From contig NZ_JAMXMY010000008.1 of the NCBI RefSeq assembly GCF_024055795.1, positions 1 through 64,000 on the forward strand: a stretch of 64,000 nt of DNA, given 5' to 3'. The stretch comes from Actinoallomurus purpureus. Lineage in GTDB: Bacteria > Actinomycetota > Actinomycetes > Streptosporangiales > Streptosporangiaceae. The position numbers were made by a program, and so were the translations under genes. The notes under the pieces were generated by a model. The model was not told where the DNA came from, did no database searches, and worked only from the letters and a program-made list of their open reading frames with translations. Shown here piece by piece: positions 39,219 to 48,204 of this stretch (its first letter is position 1; each line of letters begins with the position of its first letter).

Positions 39219-40718
39219 CTATCCGGCGGGCCTGGACGCCTGGCCACCCGGTGTCTTACCACCGCCACCGCCATCGCCGCCGTCGCCGGTTCCGCCGGTG
39301 CTGCCTCCGGTGGGCTTCGTGCCGCCCGTCGGCCCGCCGGTCGGGGTCGAGCCGCCGCTCGGCTCGCTCGAGGGCTCGCTCGTCGCCGTCCGCGTGTGGG
39401 TGGGGGTGTGCGTCGGTCGCGGCCGGGTGTAGGTCGGCTCGGGCCGCGAGGTGTCCGGAGCGGGCTGTTCCGGCTGCCCGGTGTCCGACGGCTCGTTGGA
39501 GCTCTCGACGCTCGGCACCGGTCCGTGGTTGCCGGAGGTGTCGGCGCGGTGCCCGGCCGCCCAGACGATCATGGCGACGATCCCGACCGTCAGCACGAGA
39601 CCGGCCACCGCCGCCAGCAGCATCCGGGAGGACACGCCCTGGCGGGAGGCGCCGCCCGGATGCGTCACCGCGGCGTAGTGCGGCATGGTCGGCGCACCGG
39701 CGCCCGCACCCATCGCCCCCGCACCCGCCGCGCCCGCGCCCATGGTGCCCATCGCCCCGATGCCACCGGCGCCCGCGACCGTCGGCGCCGCCGGGGTGAC
39801 CGGTGAGGTCGGGGCGGCGCCGGCGAACCTCGTCTCGGCGAACGCGGCGCCCTGGTCGAGGATCGCGGTCTGCGGACCCCCGGCGGCGACCGGACCCGCC
39901 GGGGTGACGCTCTCCTCGCCGAGCAGCCGCATCAGCAGCTGCTGGGCGGTCGGCCGGGCGGCCGGGTCCTTGGCCAGGCAGCCGGCGACGATGCCGCGCA
40001 GCGGCTCCTGCATCGAGCCGAGGTCCGGCGGCTCGCTCAGGATGCGGTTGATCACCGCCATCACGGTGTCCTGCCCGAACGCCGCGGTGCCGGTGGCGGC
40101 GTACACCATCGTCGAGCCCCAGGCGAAGATGTCCGCCGCCGGGGTGATCTCCCGGCCGGCGAGCTGCTCGGGCGCCATGTAGGCGGGGGTCCCGATGGCG
40201 GAGTTGGTCATCGTCGCGGCCGTGTCGAGAGCCTTGGCGATGCCGAAGTCGATGACCCGCGGCCCGTCGGGACCGATCAGGACGTTCTGCGGCTTGAAAT
40301 CGCGGTGGACGATGCCCGCCTGGTGGATGGCGACGAGCGCCGTGACCGTGCCGATCGCCAGCCGCTCCAGCTCGGCGCCGGAACGCGGGGACTCCCCGGT
40401 GACGAGCTGCTGCAGCGACGGCCCGGGGACGTACTCGCTGACGATGTAGGGCCGGTCCCCGTCGACGTCGGCCTCCAGGACCTGCGCGGTGCAGAAACGG
40501 GCGACCCGCTTGACGGCGGCCAGCTCCCGCAGGAACCGGCCACGTGCGGTGTCGTCCTGGGCGAGGTCGCCGCGGAGCAGCTTGATCGCCACCGGGTCCC
40601 CGGAGGCGGAACGGCCGAGGTAGACGGTCCCCTGGCCGCCCTCACCCAGGCGACCCGTTATCTCATACGACCCCAGCCGGTCCGGGTCGCCGGGCTGCAG
40701 GGGACGGGCGTCGGGCAT
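39219..40718 (-). CDS. Membrane Ser/Thr protein kinase (PknB-type)
   Basis: A 499-residue Hanks-type kinase. AGGAG precedes the ATG at 40718. The kinase domain (about 17-268) is intact: [11 protein letters not shown], Lys46 in [14 protein letters not shown] with Asp140, DFG with Asp157, [10 protein letters not shown]. An Ala/Gly/Pro/Met-rich juxtamembrane region (290-360) leads to one membrane helix (366-388). The outer 110 residues are Ser/Thr/Pro/Gly-rich low complexity ([18 protein letters not shown], then Gly-rich repeats), with no PASTA or other sensor domain. It phosphorylates Ser/Thr of unknown targets. It is upstream of and close to mshB, and divergent from the peptidase gene. Confidence 0.93.
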   Translation of the reverse strand: MPDARPLQPGDPDRLGSYEITGRLGEGGQGTVYLGRSASGDPVAIKLLRGDLAQDDTARGRFLRELAAVKRVARFCTAQVLEADVDGDRPYIVSEYVPGPSLQQLVTGESPRSGAELERLAIGTVTALVAIHQAGIVHRDFKPQNVLIGPDGPRVIDFGIAKALDTAATMTNSAIGTPAYMAPEQLAGREITPAADIFAWGSTMVYAATGTAAFGQDTVMAVINRILSEPPDLGSMQEPLRGIVAGCLAKDPAARPTAQQLLMRLLGEESVTPAGPVAAGGPQTAILDQGAAFAETRFAGAAPTSPVTPAAPTVAGAGGIGAMGTMGAGAAGAGAMGAGAGAPTMPHYAAVTHPGGASRQGVSSRMLLAAVAGLVLTVGIVAMIVWAAGHRADTSGNHGPVPSVESSNEPSDTGQPEQPAPDTSRPEPTYTRPRPTHTPTHTRTATSEPSSEPSGGSTPTGGPTGGTKPTGGSTGGTGDGGDGGGGGKTPGGQASRPAG

Positions 40719-40815
40719 CAACACTCCTGGGGGAACGGCTCATGGACATGAACAGTCTTCCGCATGACCGGCGGGCTTGCACGGAGCATTCACGTCCTGC
40801 TGGCAGGATCGAGGC

Positions 40816-42915
40816 ATGACGACGAGCTTTCCCCGGCAGAGCGCGCGTACACGGCGATTCACCCTCGGAGCACCGCGCGGTTTCCAGGTCTCCCCTGACG
40901 GTTCACGTGTCGTGTTCCTCCGCACACGAGGCGGTACCGACCCCGTCACGTGCCTGTGGACGCTCGACGTCCCCCGCGACGGCGGGGAGGCGAAGGAACG
41001 CCTCATCGTCGACCCGCGCGGCCTCGACCTGCCCGGCGAGGAGGACCTGCCGGCCGAAGAGCGGGCCCGCCGCGAGCGCGCCCGCGAGCAGGCGGGCGGG
41101 GTCGTCACGTACGCCACCGACGACCGGCTGACGCTCGCGGCGTTCGCGCTGTCCGGGCGGCTGTTCGTCACCGACCTCGACGCGACCGTCCGTCCGCTGG
41201 ACGCCGCCGCCGTCCCGTCCTTCGACCCGCGCCCCGACCCCTCCGGGACGCGCGTCGCGTACGTCTCCGGCGGTGCCCTGCGCGTCATCGAGGTGGCGAC
41301 CGGAACGGACCGGGCGCTGGCCGAACCGGACGGCGAGCAGGTGTCGTACGGCCTCGCGGAGTTCATCGCCGCCGAGGAGATGCAGCGCATGCGCGGGTAC
41401 TGGTGGGCGCCCGACGGCCGCGCGATCCTGGCCGCCCGCGTCGACGAGTCGCCGGTACGCCGCTGGCACATCGCCGACCCCGCCGACCCGGCGGCGCCGC
41501 CCCGTGAGGTCGCCTACCCGGCCGCCGGCACGCCCAACGCGGACGTCTCCCTCGTCATCCTCGGGCTAGACGGCGGCCGGCAGGCGGTCGAATGGGACCG
41601 TGAGGCGTTCCCGTACCTCGTCACCGCCCGCTGGGACTCCCGCGCCGTCCTGCTCGTCGTCCAGACGCGCGACCAGAAGACGATGCGGATCCTGGAAGCC
41701 GACCCGTCGACCGGCCGGACCACGCTCGTCCGCGAGGACACCGACCCGGTCTGGCTGGACATCGTGCCCGGCGTGCCCACCCGCACCGGGAACGGCGACC
41801 TGGTGTGGGTCTCCGAGGACGGGCACGAGGCGCGCGGGCTCATCGTCGGGGACGAGCGGGTCACCCCCGACGACCTCCACGTGCGCTCGGTGCTCGACGT
41901 GGACGGCGACACGGTCCTGTTCACCGCCTCCGACGAGCCCACCGAGGTCCACGTCTGGGCGTACGGTCCCGGCGGGCCGCGCCGGCTGAGCGACGGCGCG
42001 GGCGTCTTCGGCGCCCGGCGACGCGGCGGCACCACCGTCATCGCCGGCAGCCGGCTCGACCGGTTCGACGCGGAGACGACGGTGCTGCGCGACGACGCGC
42101 CCGTCGCGCGGATCGCCTCCCACGCCGAGCAGCCGTCCCTCGACGTCGGCGTCACCCTGATCCGCGCCGGCGAGCGCGAGCTGCGCACCGCGGTGCTGCT
42201 GCCGACCGGGTACACGGGGGACGACCCGCTCCCGGTGCTGATGGACCCCTACGGGGGGCCGCACGCCCAGCGCGTCCTGGCCGCACGCCGCGCCTTCGCC
42301 GAGCCGCAGTGGCTCGCCGACCAGGGGTTCGCGGTGGTCGTCGCGGACGGGCGCGGCACGCCGGGCCGGGGACGTGCCTGGGAGCGCGCCGTCCACCGCG
42401 ACCTCGCCGAGCCTGTCCTGGACGACCAGATCGTCGCCCTGCGCGCGGCCGCCGAGCGGTTCCCCCTCGACCTGTCGCGGGTCGGCATCCGGGGCTGGTC
42501 GTTCGGCGGATACCTCGCCGCACTGGCCGTGCTGCGCCGGCCGGACGTCTTCCACGCGGCGATCGCCGGGGCACCGGTCACCGACTGGGCCCTGTACGAC
42601 ACGCACTACACCGAGCGTTATCTCGGGCATCCCGGCGAGGACCCGGAGCCGTACGAGCGGTGCGGCCTGATCGGCGCCGTGTCCGGTGGGGAGCCGCCCA
42701 CGGATGTGACACGGCCGCTGCTGCTCATCCATGGGCTGGCCGACGACAACGTCGTCGCCGCGCACACCCTGCGCCTGTCCTCGGCCCTCCTGGCCGCGGG
42801 CCGGCCGCACTCCGTCCTGCCGCTGTCCGGCGTCACGCACATGACGCCGCAGGAGGTCGTCGCCGAGAACCTTCTGCTCCTTCAGATCCGGTTCCTGAAG
42901 GAGGCGCTCGTGTGA
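40816..42915 (+). CDS. S9 family peptidase (dipeptidyl peptidase IV-like)
   Basis: A 699-residue cytosolic serine peptidase. The N-terminal part is a DPP IV-type beta-propeller (FQVSPDGSRVVFLRTRGG, FIAAEEMQRMRGYWWAPDG with the EE dipeptide-binding motif, VYP-like strands). The C-terminal alpha/beta hydrolase has VLMDPYGGPHAQRV, DGRGTPGRGRAWERAVH, the nucleophile in RGWSFGGYLA, the Asp in IHGLADDNVV and the His in LSGVTHMTPQE. It removes X-Pro or X-Ala dipeptides. The start at 40816 follows GGATCGAGGC. No signal peptide is present. The phosphorelay genes follow on the same strand. Confidence 0.92.
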   Translation: MTTSFPRQSARTRRFTLGAPRGFQVSPDGSRVVFLRTRGGTDPVTCLWTLDVPRDGGEAKERLIVDPRGLDLPGEEDLPAEERARRERAREQAGGVVTYATDDRLTLAAFALSGRLFVTDLDATVRPLDAAAVPSFDPRPDPSGTRVAYVSGGALRVIEVATGTDRALAEPDGEQVSYGLAEFIAAEEMQRMRGYWWAPDGRAILAARVDESPVRRWHIADPADPAAPPREVAYPAAGTPNADVSLVILGLDGGRQAVEWDREAFPYLVTARWDSRAVLLVVQTRDQKTMRILEADPSTGRTTLVREDTDPVWLDIVPGVPTRTGNGDLVWVSEDGHEARGLIVGDERVTPDDLHVRSVLDVDGDTVLFTASDEPTEVHVWAYGPGGPRRLSDGAGVFGARRRGGTTVIAGSRLDRFDAETTVLRDDAPVARIASHAEQPSLDVGVTLIRAGERELRTAVLLPTGYTGDDPLPVLMDPYGGPHAQRVLAARRAFAEPQWLADQGFAVVVADGRGTPGRGRAWERAVHRDLAEPVLDDQIVALRAAAERFPLDLSRVGIRGWSFGGYLAALAVLRRPDVFHAAIAGAPVTDWALYDTHYTERYLGHPGEDPEPYERCGLIGAVSGGEPPTDVTRPLLLIHGLADDNVVAAHTLRLSSALLAAGRPHSVLPLSGVTHMTPQEVVAENLLLLQIRFLKEALV

Positions 42916-42992
42916 CCGTTGCCCCGACGGCCCGTAAAGGGCACCATTCTTCCGACGGTGCGACCGGCACCCCGACCCCCGACGAGACGTGA
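42912..42992 (+). CDS. 26-residue ORF bridging the peptidase and phosphorelay genes
   Basis: A GTG at 42912 overlaps the stop of the S9 peptidase gene, and its TGA (42990-42992) overlaps the GTG of the receiver-phosphatase gene. The product (TVAPTARKGHHSSDGATGTP...) is hydrophilic with no motif. It could be a translational coupling device joining the two genes, or mere chance in an 80-base gap. Confidence 0.25.
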   Translation: MTVAPTARKGHHSSDGATGTPTPDET

Positions 42993-44188
42993 GCGCGATA
43001 ATCGAGCACTCCACCTCGGTCGTTCCCGGCGACGGCAAGCTAGAGATCCTGCTGATCGAGGACGACCCGGGCGACGCCTTTCTCTTCGAGGAACTCCTCG
43101 ACGAGGAACTCCCTGACGCCCATATCCTCCAGGCGCGCACGCTCCGGGAGGCCCGCGAGCGGCTCCACCCGGGCGTCCACTGCGTCGTGGCCGACCTGTC
43201 GCTGCCCGACGCCGACGGGCTGGACCTCTTGCGCCAGGTGCTCGACATGGCCCCGCGCTCGGCGGTCCTGGTCCTCACCGGCCGCAGCGACGCGGCGATC
43301 GGCGTCGCCGCGGTGGCCGCCGGAGCCGAGGACTACCTGGTCAAGCACGAGGTCGACGGGCCGCTGCTGGCCCGCGCCATCCGCTACGCCCTGGAACGCA
43401 AGCGCGCCGAGGACTCCGAGCGCCAGCTCATGGAGGCCGAGCTGCGCAGCGAGGAGAACGCCCGGCTCGAGCTCGGGCTGCTCCCCGTGCCGCTGATCGA
43501 CGACCCGGGGCTGGACCACCACACGCGCTACCGCCCGGGCCGGGAGCGCGCCCTCCTCGGCGGCGACTTCTACGACACGGTGCAGACCTCCGACGGGTCG
43601 GTCCACCTCGTCATCGGCGACGTCTGCGGGCACGGCCCGGATGAGGCGTCGCTCGGCGTCCGGCTGCGGATGGCCTGGCGCACCCTCGTCCTGGCCGGGC
43701 ACACCGGGATGGACCTGCTGAACACGCTCGACACGGTCCTGTGCCACGAGCGCTGGTCCGAGGAGATCTTCACGACGCTCAGCATGGTCACGATCGCGCC
43801 GGACCGGCAGAGCGCGCGCTTCCGCATGGCGGGTCATCCCGCGCCGCTGCTGTTCGGCGACAGCGCGGCCGTGGCCCTGCCCGACGACGCGTACGGCCCG
43901 GCCCTCGGCCTGTTCCCCGGCTCCGAGTGGCCGGCCGCGGAGATCCGGCTGACCGGCCCTTGGGCGCTCATGCTCTACACGGACGGGCTGATCGAGGGCC
44001 GCATCGGCGGCGGACCGGACCGTCTCGGCACCGAAGGGCTGGTCGAGCTGGCGTCCGGGGCACGCGCCCAGGGGCTCAGCGGAGACCTGCTCATCGACCA
44101 CCTCGTCGCCGAGGTCGAGTCGCTCAACGGCGAGGCGCTCACCGACGACCTCGCCGTCGTGTTGCTCTCCGGAAAGGTCCCCCGGTGA
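42989..44188 (+). CDS. Receiver-SpoIIE phosphatase (PP2C-type) fusion
   Basis: A 399-residue signalling protein. Residues 18-140 are a response-regulator receiver (LLIEDDPGDAFLFEELLDEE, phosphoacceptor Asp in VVADLSLPDADG, LVLTGRSD, DYLVKHEV). A coiled-coil linker (ALERKRAEDSERQLMEAELR) leads to a SpoIIE/PP2C phosphatase domain (LLGGDFYDTVQTSDG, VIGDVCGHGPDEASLGVRLR, FTTLSMVTIAP, ARFRMAGHPAPLLF, LMLYTDGLIEGR, LTDDLAVVLLSGK) with the expected metal-binding Asp residues. Phosphorylation of the receiver should switch dephosphorylation of an anti-anti-sigma-type partner, as in RsbU-like systems. It overlaps the histidine kinase gene. Confidence 0.92.
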   Translation: MSAIIEHSTSVVPGDGKLEILLIEDDPGDAFLFEELLDEELPDAHILQARTLREARERLHPGVHCVVADLSLPDADGLDLLRQVLDMAPRSAVLVLTGRSDAAIGVAAVAAGAEDYLVKHEVDGPLLARAIRYALERKRAEDSERQLMEAELRSEENARLELGLLPVPLIDDPGLDHHTRYRPGRERALLGGDFYDTVQTSDGSVHLVIGDVCGHGPDEASLGVRLRMAWRTLVLAGHTGMDLLNTLDTVLCHERWSEEIFTTLSMVTIAPDRQSARFRMAGHPAPLLFGDSAAVALPDDAYGPALGLFPGSEWPAAEIRLTGPWALMLYTDGLIEGRIGGGPDRLGTEGLVELASGARAQGLSGDLLIDHLVAEVESLNGEALTDDLAVVLLSGKVPR

Positions 44189-45780
44189 CCACCCCTCAGG
44201 TACGCCGCCCGCGCCACGCACCGACCCTCCACGTCGACGCGGAGGGCGTACCCAGGTTCGGCATCGGCCACTGGTACGGCCTCGGCATCGTGCTTCTGCT
44301 GCTCGCGGTCGTCGCCGTCGGCGCCACCATCGGGATGGCGGTTCAGGACGGTTCCAAGGCCCGTTCCGCGCTGCTCCGGAACGTCGACCCGGCCGTGCTG
44401 GAATCCGGCCGGCTCAGCACCTCCATCTCGGCGGAGGTCGGCGCGGTCCGCGCGTACACCCTGACCGGGGACGCCACCGGTCCCGCCGACTACCGGCGCG
44501 CCCAGACCGAGACCACCGCCGCGGTCGCCGAGATGACGCGACTGCTGCGGGACACTCCCGACGCCGCGCCCGCCCGTGCCGCGCTCACCGAGGTCGGCTC
44601 GCGGCTGGCCGCCTGGCGGCACGACTACGCCGATCCGGTCGTCACCAAGACGGGCCAGCCGTCCGCCGCCTCCGGTGAGCAGCGGTTCAGCGCGGTCCGC
44701 GACGCGATCGCGACCGAGCGCGCCCGCCTCGCCGAACTGCAGCGCCGGTCCGCCGACCGGTTGAACGACCAGGTGGAGCGGCTCTACGAAACGCTGATCG
44801 GCGGCGCGATCGTGCTGGTCGTGGGCGCCCTCGGGCTGACCCTGCTGATCCGGCGCACCGTGCTACGCCCGGTCTCCGCGCTGACCGGCCAGATCCGCCG
44901 CGTCTCCCAGGGCGACCTGACGCATCCGCTGCAGGTCTCCGGGCCGGCCGAGATCGCCGAGCTCGCCGCGCACGTCGACGCGATGCGCAACCACATCCTG
45001 GAGGAGTGGCGGAAGGCGGCCGAGGCCCGCGCCAAGCTCGACGAGCAGACCCAGGAGCTGCGCCGCTCCAACGCGGAGCTGGAGCAGTTCGCCTACGTCG
45101 CCAGTCACGACCTGCAGGAGCCGCTGCGCAAGGTGGCCAGCTTCTGCCAGATGCTCGAACGCCGCTACTCCGACGTTCTCGACGACCGGGGCCGGCAGTA
45201 CATCGACTTCGCGGTCGACGGCGCCAAGCGCATGCAGTCGCTCATCAACGACCTGCTGAACTTCTCCCGGATCGGCCGGGTGAACCGCGACATGACGGTC
45301 GTGAAATGCGAGACGGCGCTCGAGGGCGCCCTGGACAACCTGGGACTGGCCCGCTCGGAGGCGGACGCGGGCATCACCTGGGACCCGCTGCCCGACGTGA
45401 TGGGCGACGCGACGCTGCTCACCCAGCTGTTCCAGAACCTCATCGGCAACGCGATCAAGTTCCGCAGCGATGACCCGCCCCGGGTGAACATCACGGCCCG
45501 CCGCGACGGCGACTTCTGGGAGTTCGCCTGCAGCGACAACGGCATCGGCATCGACGCCGTGTACGCCGACCGGATCTTCCTCATCTTCCAGCGCCTGCAC
45601 CCGAAGGACGAATACACCGGGACCGGCATCGGTCTGTCCCTCTGCAAGAAAATCGTCGAATACCACGGCGGGCGGATCTGGTTGGACATCGAGCCGGAGC
45701 AGCAGGGGACGACGATCCGGTGGACGCTGCCCGCCATCGACGACGACAGCGACGACAGCACGGAGACCGCCGAAGAATGA
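44185..45780 (+). CDS. Membrane histidine kinase (CHASE3-HAMP-HisKA-HATPase)
   Basis: A 531-residue sensor kinase from the GTG at 44185 (4-base overlap with the upstream gene). It has a membrane helix at about 31-52, an extracytoplasmic CHASE3-type helical sensor (about 55-200, around [20 protein letters not shown]), a second helix at about 205-228, HAMP ([19 protein letters not shown]) and a short coiled coil. HisKA carries His308 in [13 protein letters not shown]. The ATPase domain has [17 protein letters not shown] and [12 protein letters not shown]. The SHDLQEPLR phosphosite and the partners resemble cyanobacterial phytochrome-like Cph1/Rcp1 kinases without the chromophore domain. The signal is unknown. 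Confidence 0.93.
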   Translation: MTTPQVRRPRHAPTLHVDAEGVPRFGIGHWYGLGIVLLLLAVVAVGATIGMAVQDGSKARSALLRNVDPAVLESGRLSTSISAEVGAVRAYTLTGDATGPADYRRAQTETTAAVAEMTRLLRDTPDAAPARAALTEVGSRLAAWRHDYADPVVTKTGQPSAASGEQRFSAVRDAIATERARLAELQRRSADRLNDQVERLYETLIGGAIVLVVGALGLTLLIRRTVLRPVSALTGQIRRVSQGDLTHPLQVSGPAEIAELAAHVDAMRNHILEEWRKAAEARAKLDEQTQELRRSNAELEQFAYVASHDLQEPLRKVASFCQMLERRYSDVLDDRGRQYIDFAVDGAKRMQSLINDLLNFSRIGRVNRDMTVVKCETALEGALDNLGLARSEADAGITWDPLPDVMGDATLLTQLFQNLIGNAIKFRSDDPPRVNITARRDGDFWEFACSDNGIGIDAVYADRIFLIFQRLHPKDEYTGTGIGLSLCKKIVEYHGGRIWLDIEPEQQGTTIRWTLPAIDDDSDDSTETAEE

Positions 45781-46220
45781 ACGACGTGATCGCGCGCCCC
45801 ATCGAAGTGCTCCTCGTCGAGGACGACCCCGGTGACGTCGTGCTGACCAAAGAGGCGTTCGCCGACAACAAGGTCAGCAACAAGCTGTCGATCGTCGGCG
45901 ACGGCGAGGAGGCGATGCGCTTCCTGCGGCGCGAGGCCGACTTCGCCGACGCGCCCCGCCCCGACCTCGTCCTCCTCGACCTGAACCTGCCCCGCAAGGA
46001 CGGCTGGCAGGTGCTGGAGGAGATCAAGGCCGACGAGAGCCTGCGCACCATCCCGGTGGTCGTCCTCACCACCTCCGAAGCCGAGGAGGACATCCTCCGC
46101 AGCTACCGGCTGCACGCCAACGTCTACGTCACCAAGCCGGTCGACTTCGACCAGTTCATCAAGGTCGTCCGCCAGATCGACGACTTCTTCATGAGCGTCG
46201 TCAAGCTCCCCCGCTCCTGA
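45777..46220 (+). CDS. Single-domain response regulator (Rcp1-like)
   Basis: A 147-residue stand-alone receiver. It starts at the ATG 45777 overlapping the kinase stop (ATGA). The phosphorylation site is [20 protein letters not shown], with the acidic pair in [17 protein letters not shown], Thr in [13 protein letters not shown] and Lys in [13 protein letters not shown]. The insert and C-terminus ([16 protein letters not shown]) match Rcp1-type receivers that shuttle phosphate or bind the kinase directly. No output domain is present, so it may compete with, or relay to, the receiver-phosphatase two genes upstream. Confidence 0.93.
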   Translation: MNDVIARPIEVLLVEDDPGDVVLTKEAFADNKVSNKLSIVGDGEEAMRFLRREADFADAPRPDLVLLDLNLPRKDGWQVLEEIKADESLRTIPVVVLTTSEAEEDILRSYRLHANVYVTKPVDFDQFIKVVRQIDDFFMSVVKLPRS

Positions 46221-46245
46221 CGAGGGCGGCCCCGGCCCCGGCCGG

Positions 46246-48204
46246 TCAGCCGTGGCCGTGCCAGGAGCGCCACAGCGCGGCGTACGAGCCGTCCCGGGCG
46301 ATCAGCTCGTGGTGACCGCCGAGCTCGATGATCCGGCCGTCCTCCACGACGGCGACCCGGTCGGCGTCGTGGGCGGTGTGCAGCCGATGCGCGATGGCCA
46401 CGACCGTACGTCCGTCGAGGACCGCCGAGAGGCTGCGTTCGAGGTGCCGGGCGGCGCGCGGGTCCAGCAGCGACGTCGCCTCGTCGAGCACCAGCGTGTG
46501 CGGATCGGCCAGGACGAGACGGGCGAGCGCGAGCTGCTGCGCACGGGCGGGTGACAACACCGCGTTGCCGGTGCCGACCGCGGTGTCCAGCATCGCGAGG
46601 GCCCAGGACGCGTCGACCGCGTCCAGTGCCCGCGCCAGCTCCTCGTCGGACGCGTCCGGCCGGGCGAGCACCAGGTTGTCGCGTACCGTGCCCCGGAACA
46701 CGTGGTGCTCCTGGGTGACCAGCGCGACGTTGCGGCGCAGGTCCTCCAGCGGCAGGTCCACCAGCGGCACCCCGCCGACGGTCACCGCTCCGGTGCGCGG
46801 CCGCAGCACGCCGGCGAGCAGGCGGCCGAGGGTGGACTTGCCCGCGCCGCTGGGCCCGACCATGGCGAGCCGTTCTCCCGGTCGCAGGTGGAGGTCGATC
46901 CCGTGCAGCACGTCCTGGCCGTCCCGGTAGGAGTACCGCACCGTGTCGACCGCCATCCGCTCGCCGTCGGGCCGTTCGTCGCTCGGGGCGCGGTCCGCGG
47001 GCACCTCGGCGACGCCCAGCAGCCGGGCCAGGGACGCGCCGCCGACCTGCAGCTCGTCGACCCAGGACAGGAACCGGTCGAGCGGGTCGATGAGCTGCTG
47101 GACGTACAGCGTGGCGGCGGTGACCTGGGCGAGCGACGCCAGGCCGTGGAGGTAGAAGAGCCCGCCGATCAGCAGCGTCGCCGCCACCGGGAGCACGTAA
47201 CCGATCTCCACCAGCGGGAACCACACCATGCGCAGCCCGAGGGTGTACCGCTCGGCCTCCCACGCGCCGGCGAGGTCGGCGTCGGTCCGCGCGACGCGGC
47301 GGCGCTCCAGCCGCAATGCCTCGATGGTGCGCGCGCCGTCGACCGTCTCGGTGAGCCCGGCGGTCACGCCGCCCCACGCCTCGTTCTCCCGGAGGTACCC
47401 GTCGCGAGCGCGCTTGAGGTACCACCGGGTGCCGCACCACAGCAGCGGCACCCCGACGAGGCACGGCAGGGCCAGCAGCGGCCCGACGAGGACCAGCGCG
47501 CCAATCGCGAAGGCGCCGGTGACCATCGCGATCAGCGTCTCGGGCACCGCGTGCCGCACCGTACGAGCGAGGGCGTCGACGTCGCGCGCCGTGCGGGTGA
47601 CCAGGTCGCCGGTGCCCGCCCGCTCGACCGTGGACAGCGGCAGCTCCAGGACCCGGTCGACGAACTCCTCGCGCAGCCGCGCCAGGACCTTCTCGCCGAG
47701 CCGCGCGGACATGTACACGGCGTACCGCAGCAGCACGCCCTGGGCGATGACGAAGACCAGGAGGGCGATCGCGATCCGGTCGACCGTCACGTGCGAGGAC
47801 CCGGCGCGCACCTCCTGGACGACCTCGCCGAGGAGGCGCGGGGCGACCAGCCCCGCGATCGCGGCGAGGCCGTGCAGGCCGAGCACGACGGCGAGCTCAC
47901 GCGGATAGGCGAGCGTCAGCCGCCGCGCGTACGCCCGCACCTGGGCGGGCGAGGCGACCGGCAGGATCCGTGTGGCGGCCCCTGACACGTCGTGCCCCTC
48001 CCCCGGACGCCGGGTCCCCTCATCGGTCCGGTCGCCGCGCTCTTCGGCCGTGACGTCGCGCCCCTCCGGCCGGCGGGTTCCCTCATCGGTCCGTTCGCCG
48101 CGCTCTTCGGCCGTGACGTCGCGCCCCTCCGGCCGGCGGGTCTCCTCGTCGATCCGGTCGTCGCGCTCTTCGGTCGTCACATCGCGCCCCTCCGGCACGC
48201 TCAT
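46246..48204 (-). CDS. ABC exporter half-transporter, catalytic subunit with 21-residue repeats
   Basis: A 652-residue exporter subunit (membrane domain then ATPase). Residues 4-66 consist of three 21-residue charged repeats (RRPEGRDVTAEERGDRTDEG). Six membrane helices follow. The ATPase domain has an intact Walker A (GPSGAGKST), Q-loop (LVTQEHHVF), Walker B with catalytic Glu (TLVLDEATSLLD) and switch His (VAIAHRL), but its signature reads LSPARAQQLALAR instead of LSGGQ. The ATG at 48204 overlaps the stop of the partner gene. With the partner's good signature but lost Walker motifs, the heterodimer has one working and one dead ATP site. The substrate is unknown. Confidence 0.9.
   Translation of the reverse strand: MSVPEGRDVTTEERDDRIDEETRRPEGRDVTAEERGERTDEGTRRPEGRDVTAEERGDRTDEGTRRPGEGHDVSGAATRILPVASPAQVRAYARRLTLAYPRELAVVLGLHGLAAIAGLVAPRLLGEVVQEVRAGSSHVTVDRIAIALLVFVIAQGVLLRYAVYMSARLGEKVLARLREEFVDRVLELPLSTVERAGTGDLVTRTARDVDALARTVRHAVPETLIAMVTGAFAIGALVLVGPLLALPCLVGVPLLWCGTRWYLKRARDGYLRENEAWGGVTAGLTETVDGARTIEALRLERRRVARTDADLAGAWEAERYTLGLRMVWFPLVEIGYVLPVAATLLIGGLFYLHGLASLAQVTAATLYVQQLIDPLDRFLSWVDELQVGGASLARLLGVAEVPADRAPSDERPDGERMAVDTVRYSYRDGQDVLHGIDLHLRPGERLAMVGPSGAGKSTLGRLLAGVLRPRTGAVTVGGVPLVDLPLEDLRRNVALVTQEHHVFRGTVRDNLVLARPDASDEELARALDAVDASWALAMLDTAVGTGNAVLSPARAQQLALARLVLADPHTLVLDEATSLLDPRAARHLERSLSAVLDGRTVVAIAHRLHTAHDADRVAVVEDGRIIELGGHHELIARDGSYAALWRSWHGHG
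48008..48196 (-). repeat. Three 63-bp in-frame repeats in the exporter gene
   Basis: Units at 48008-48070, 48071-48133 and 48134-48196 encode the 21-residue repeats at the cytosolic N-terminus of the ABC subunit. The first two units are nearly identical; the third has drifted. No spacers are present, so this is a coding minisatellite. Confidence 0.88.

Noticed and set aside
41566-43278. Minus-strand open frame of about 570 codons opposite the S9 peptidase
   Set aside because: Shadow of the peptidase and receiver-phosphatase genes; no family resemblance.
48008-48196. Possible CRISPR or regulatory repeat array
   Set aside because: Units of 63 bp are contiguous and in frame with the ABC transporter gene; no spacers.
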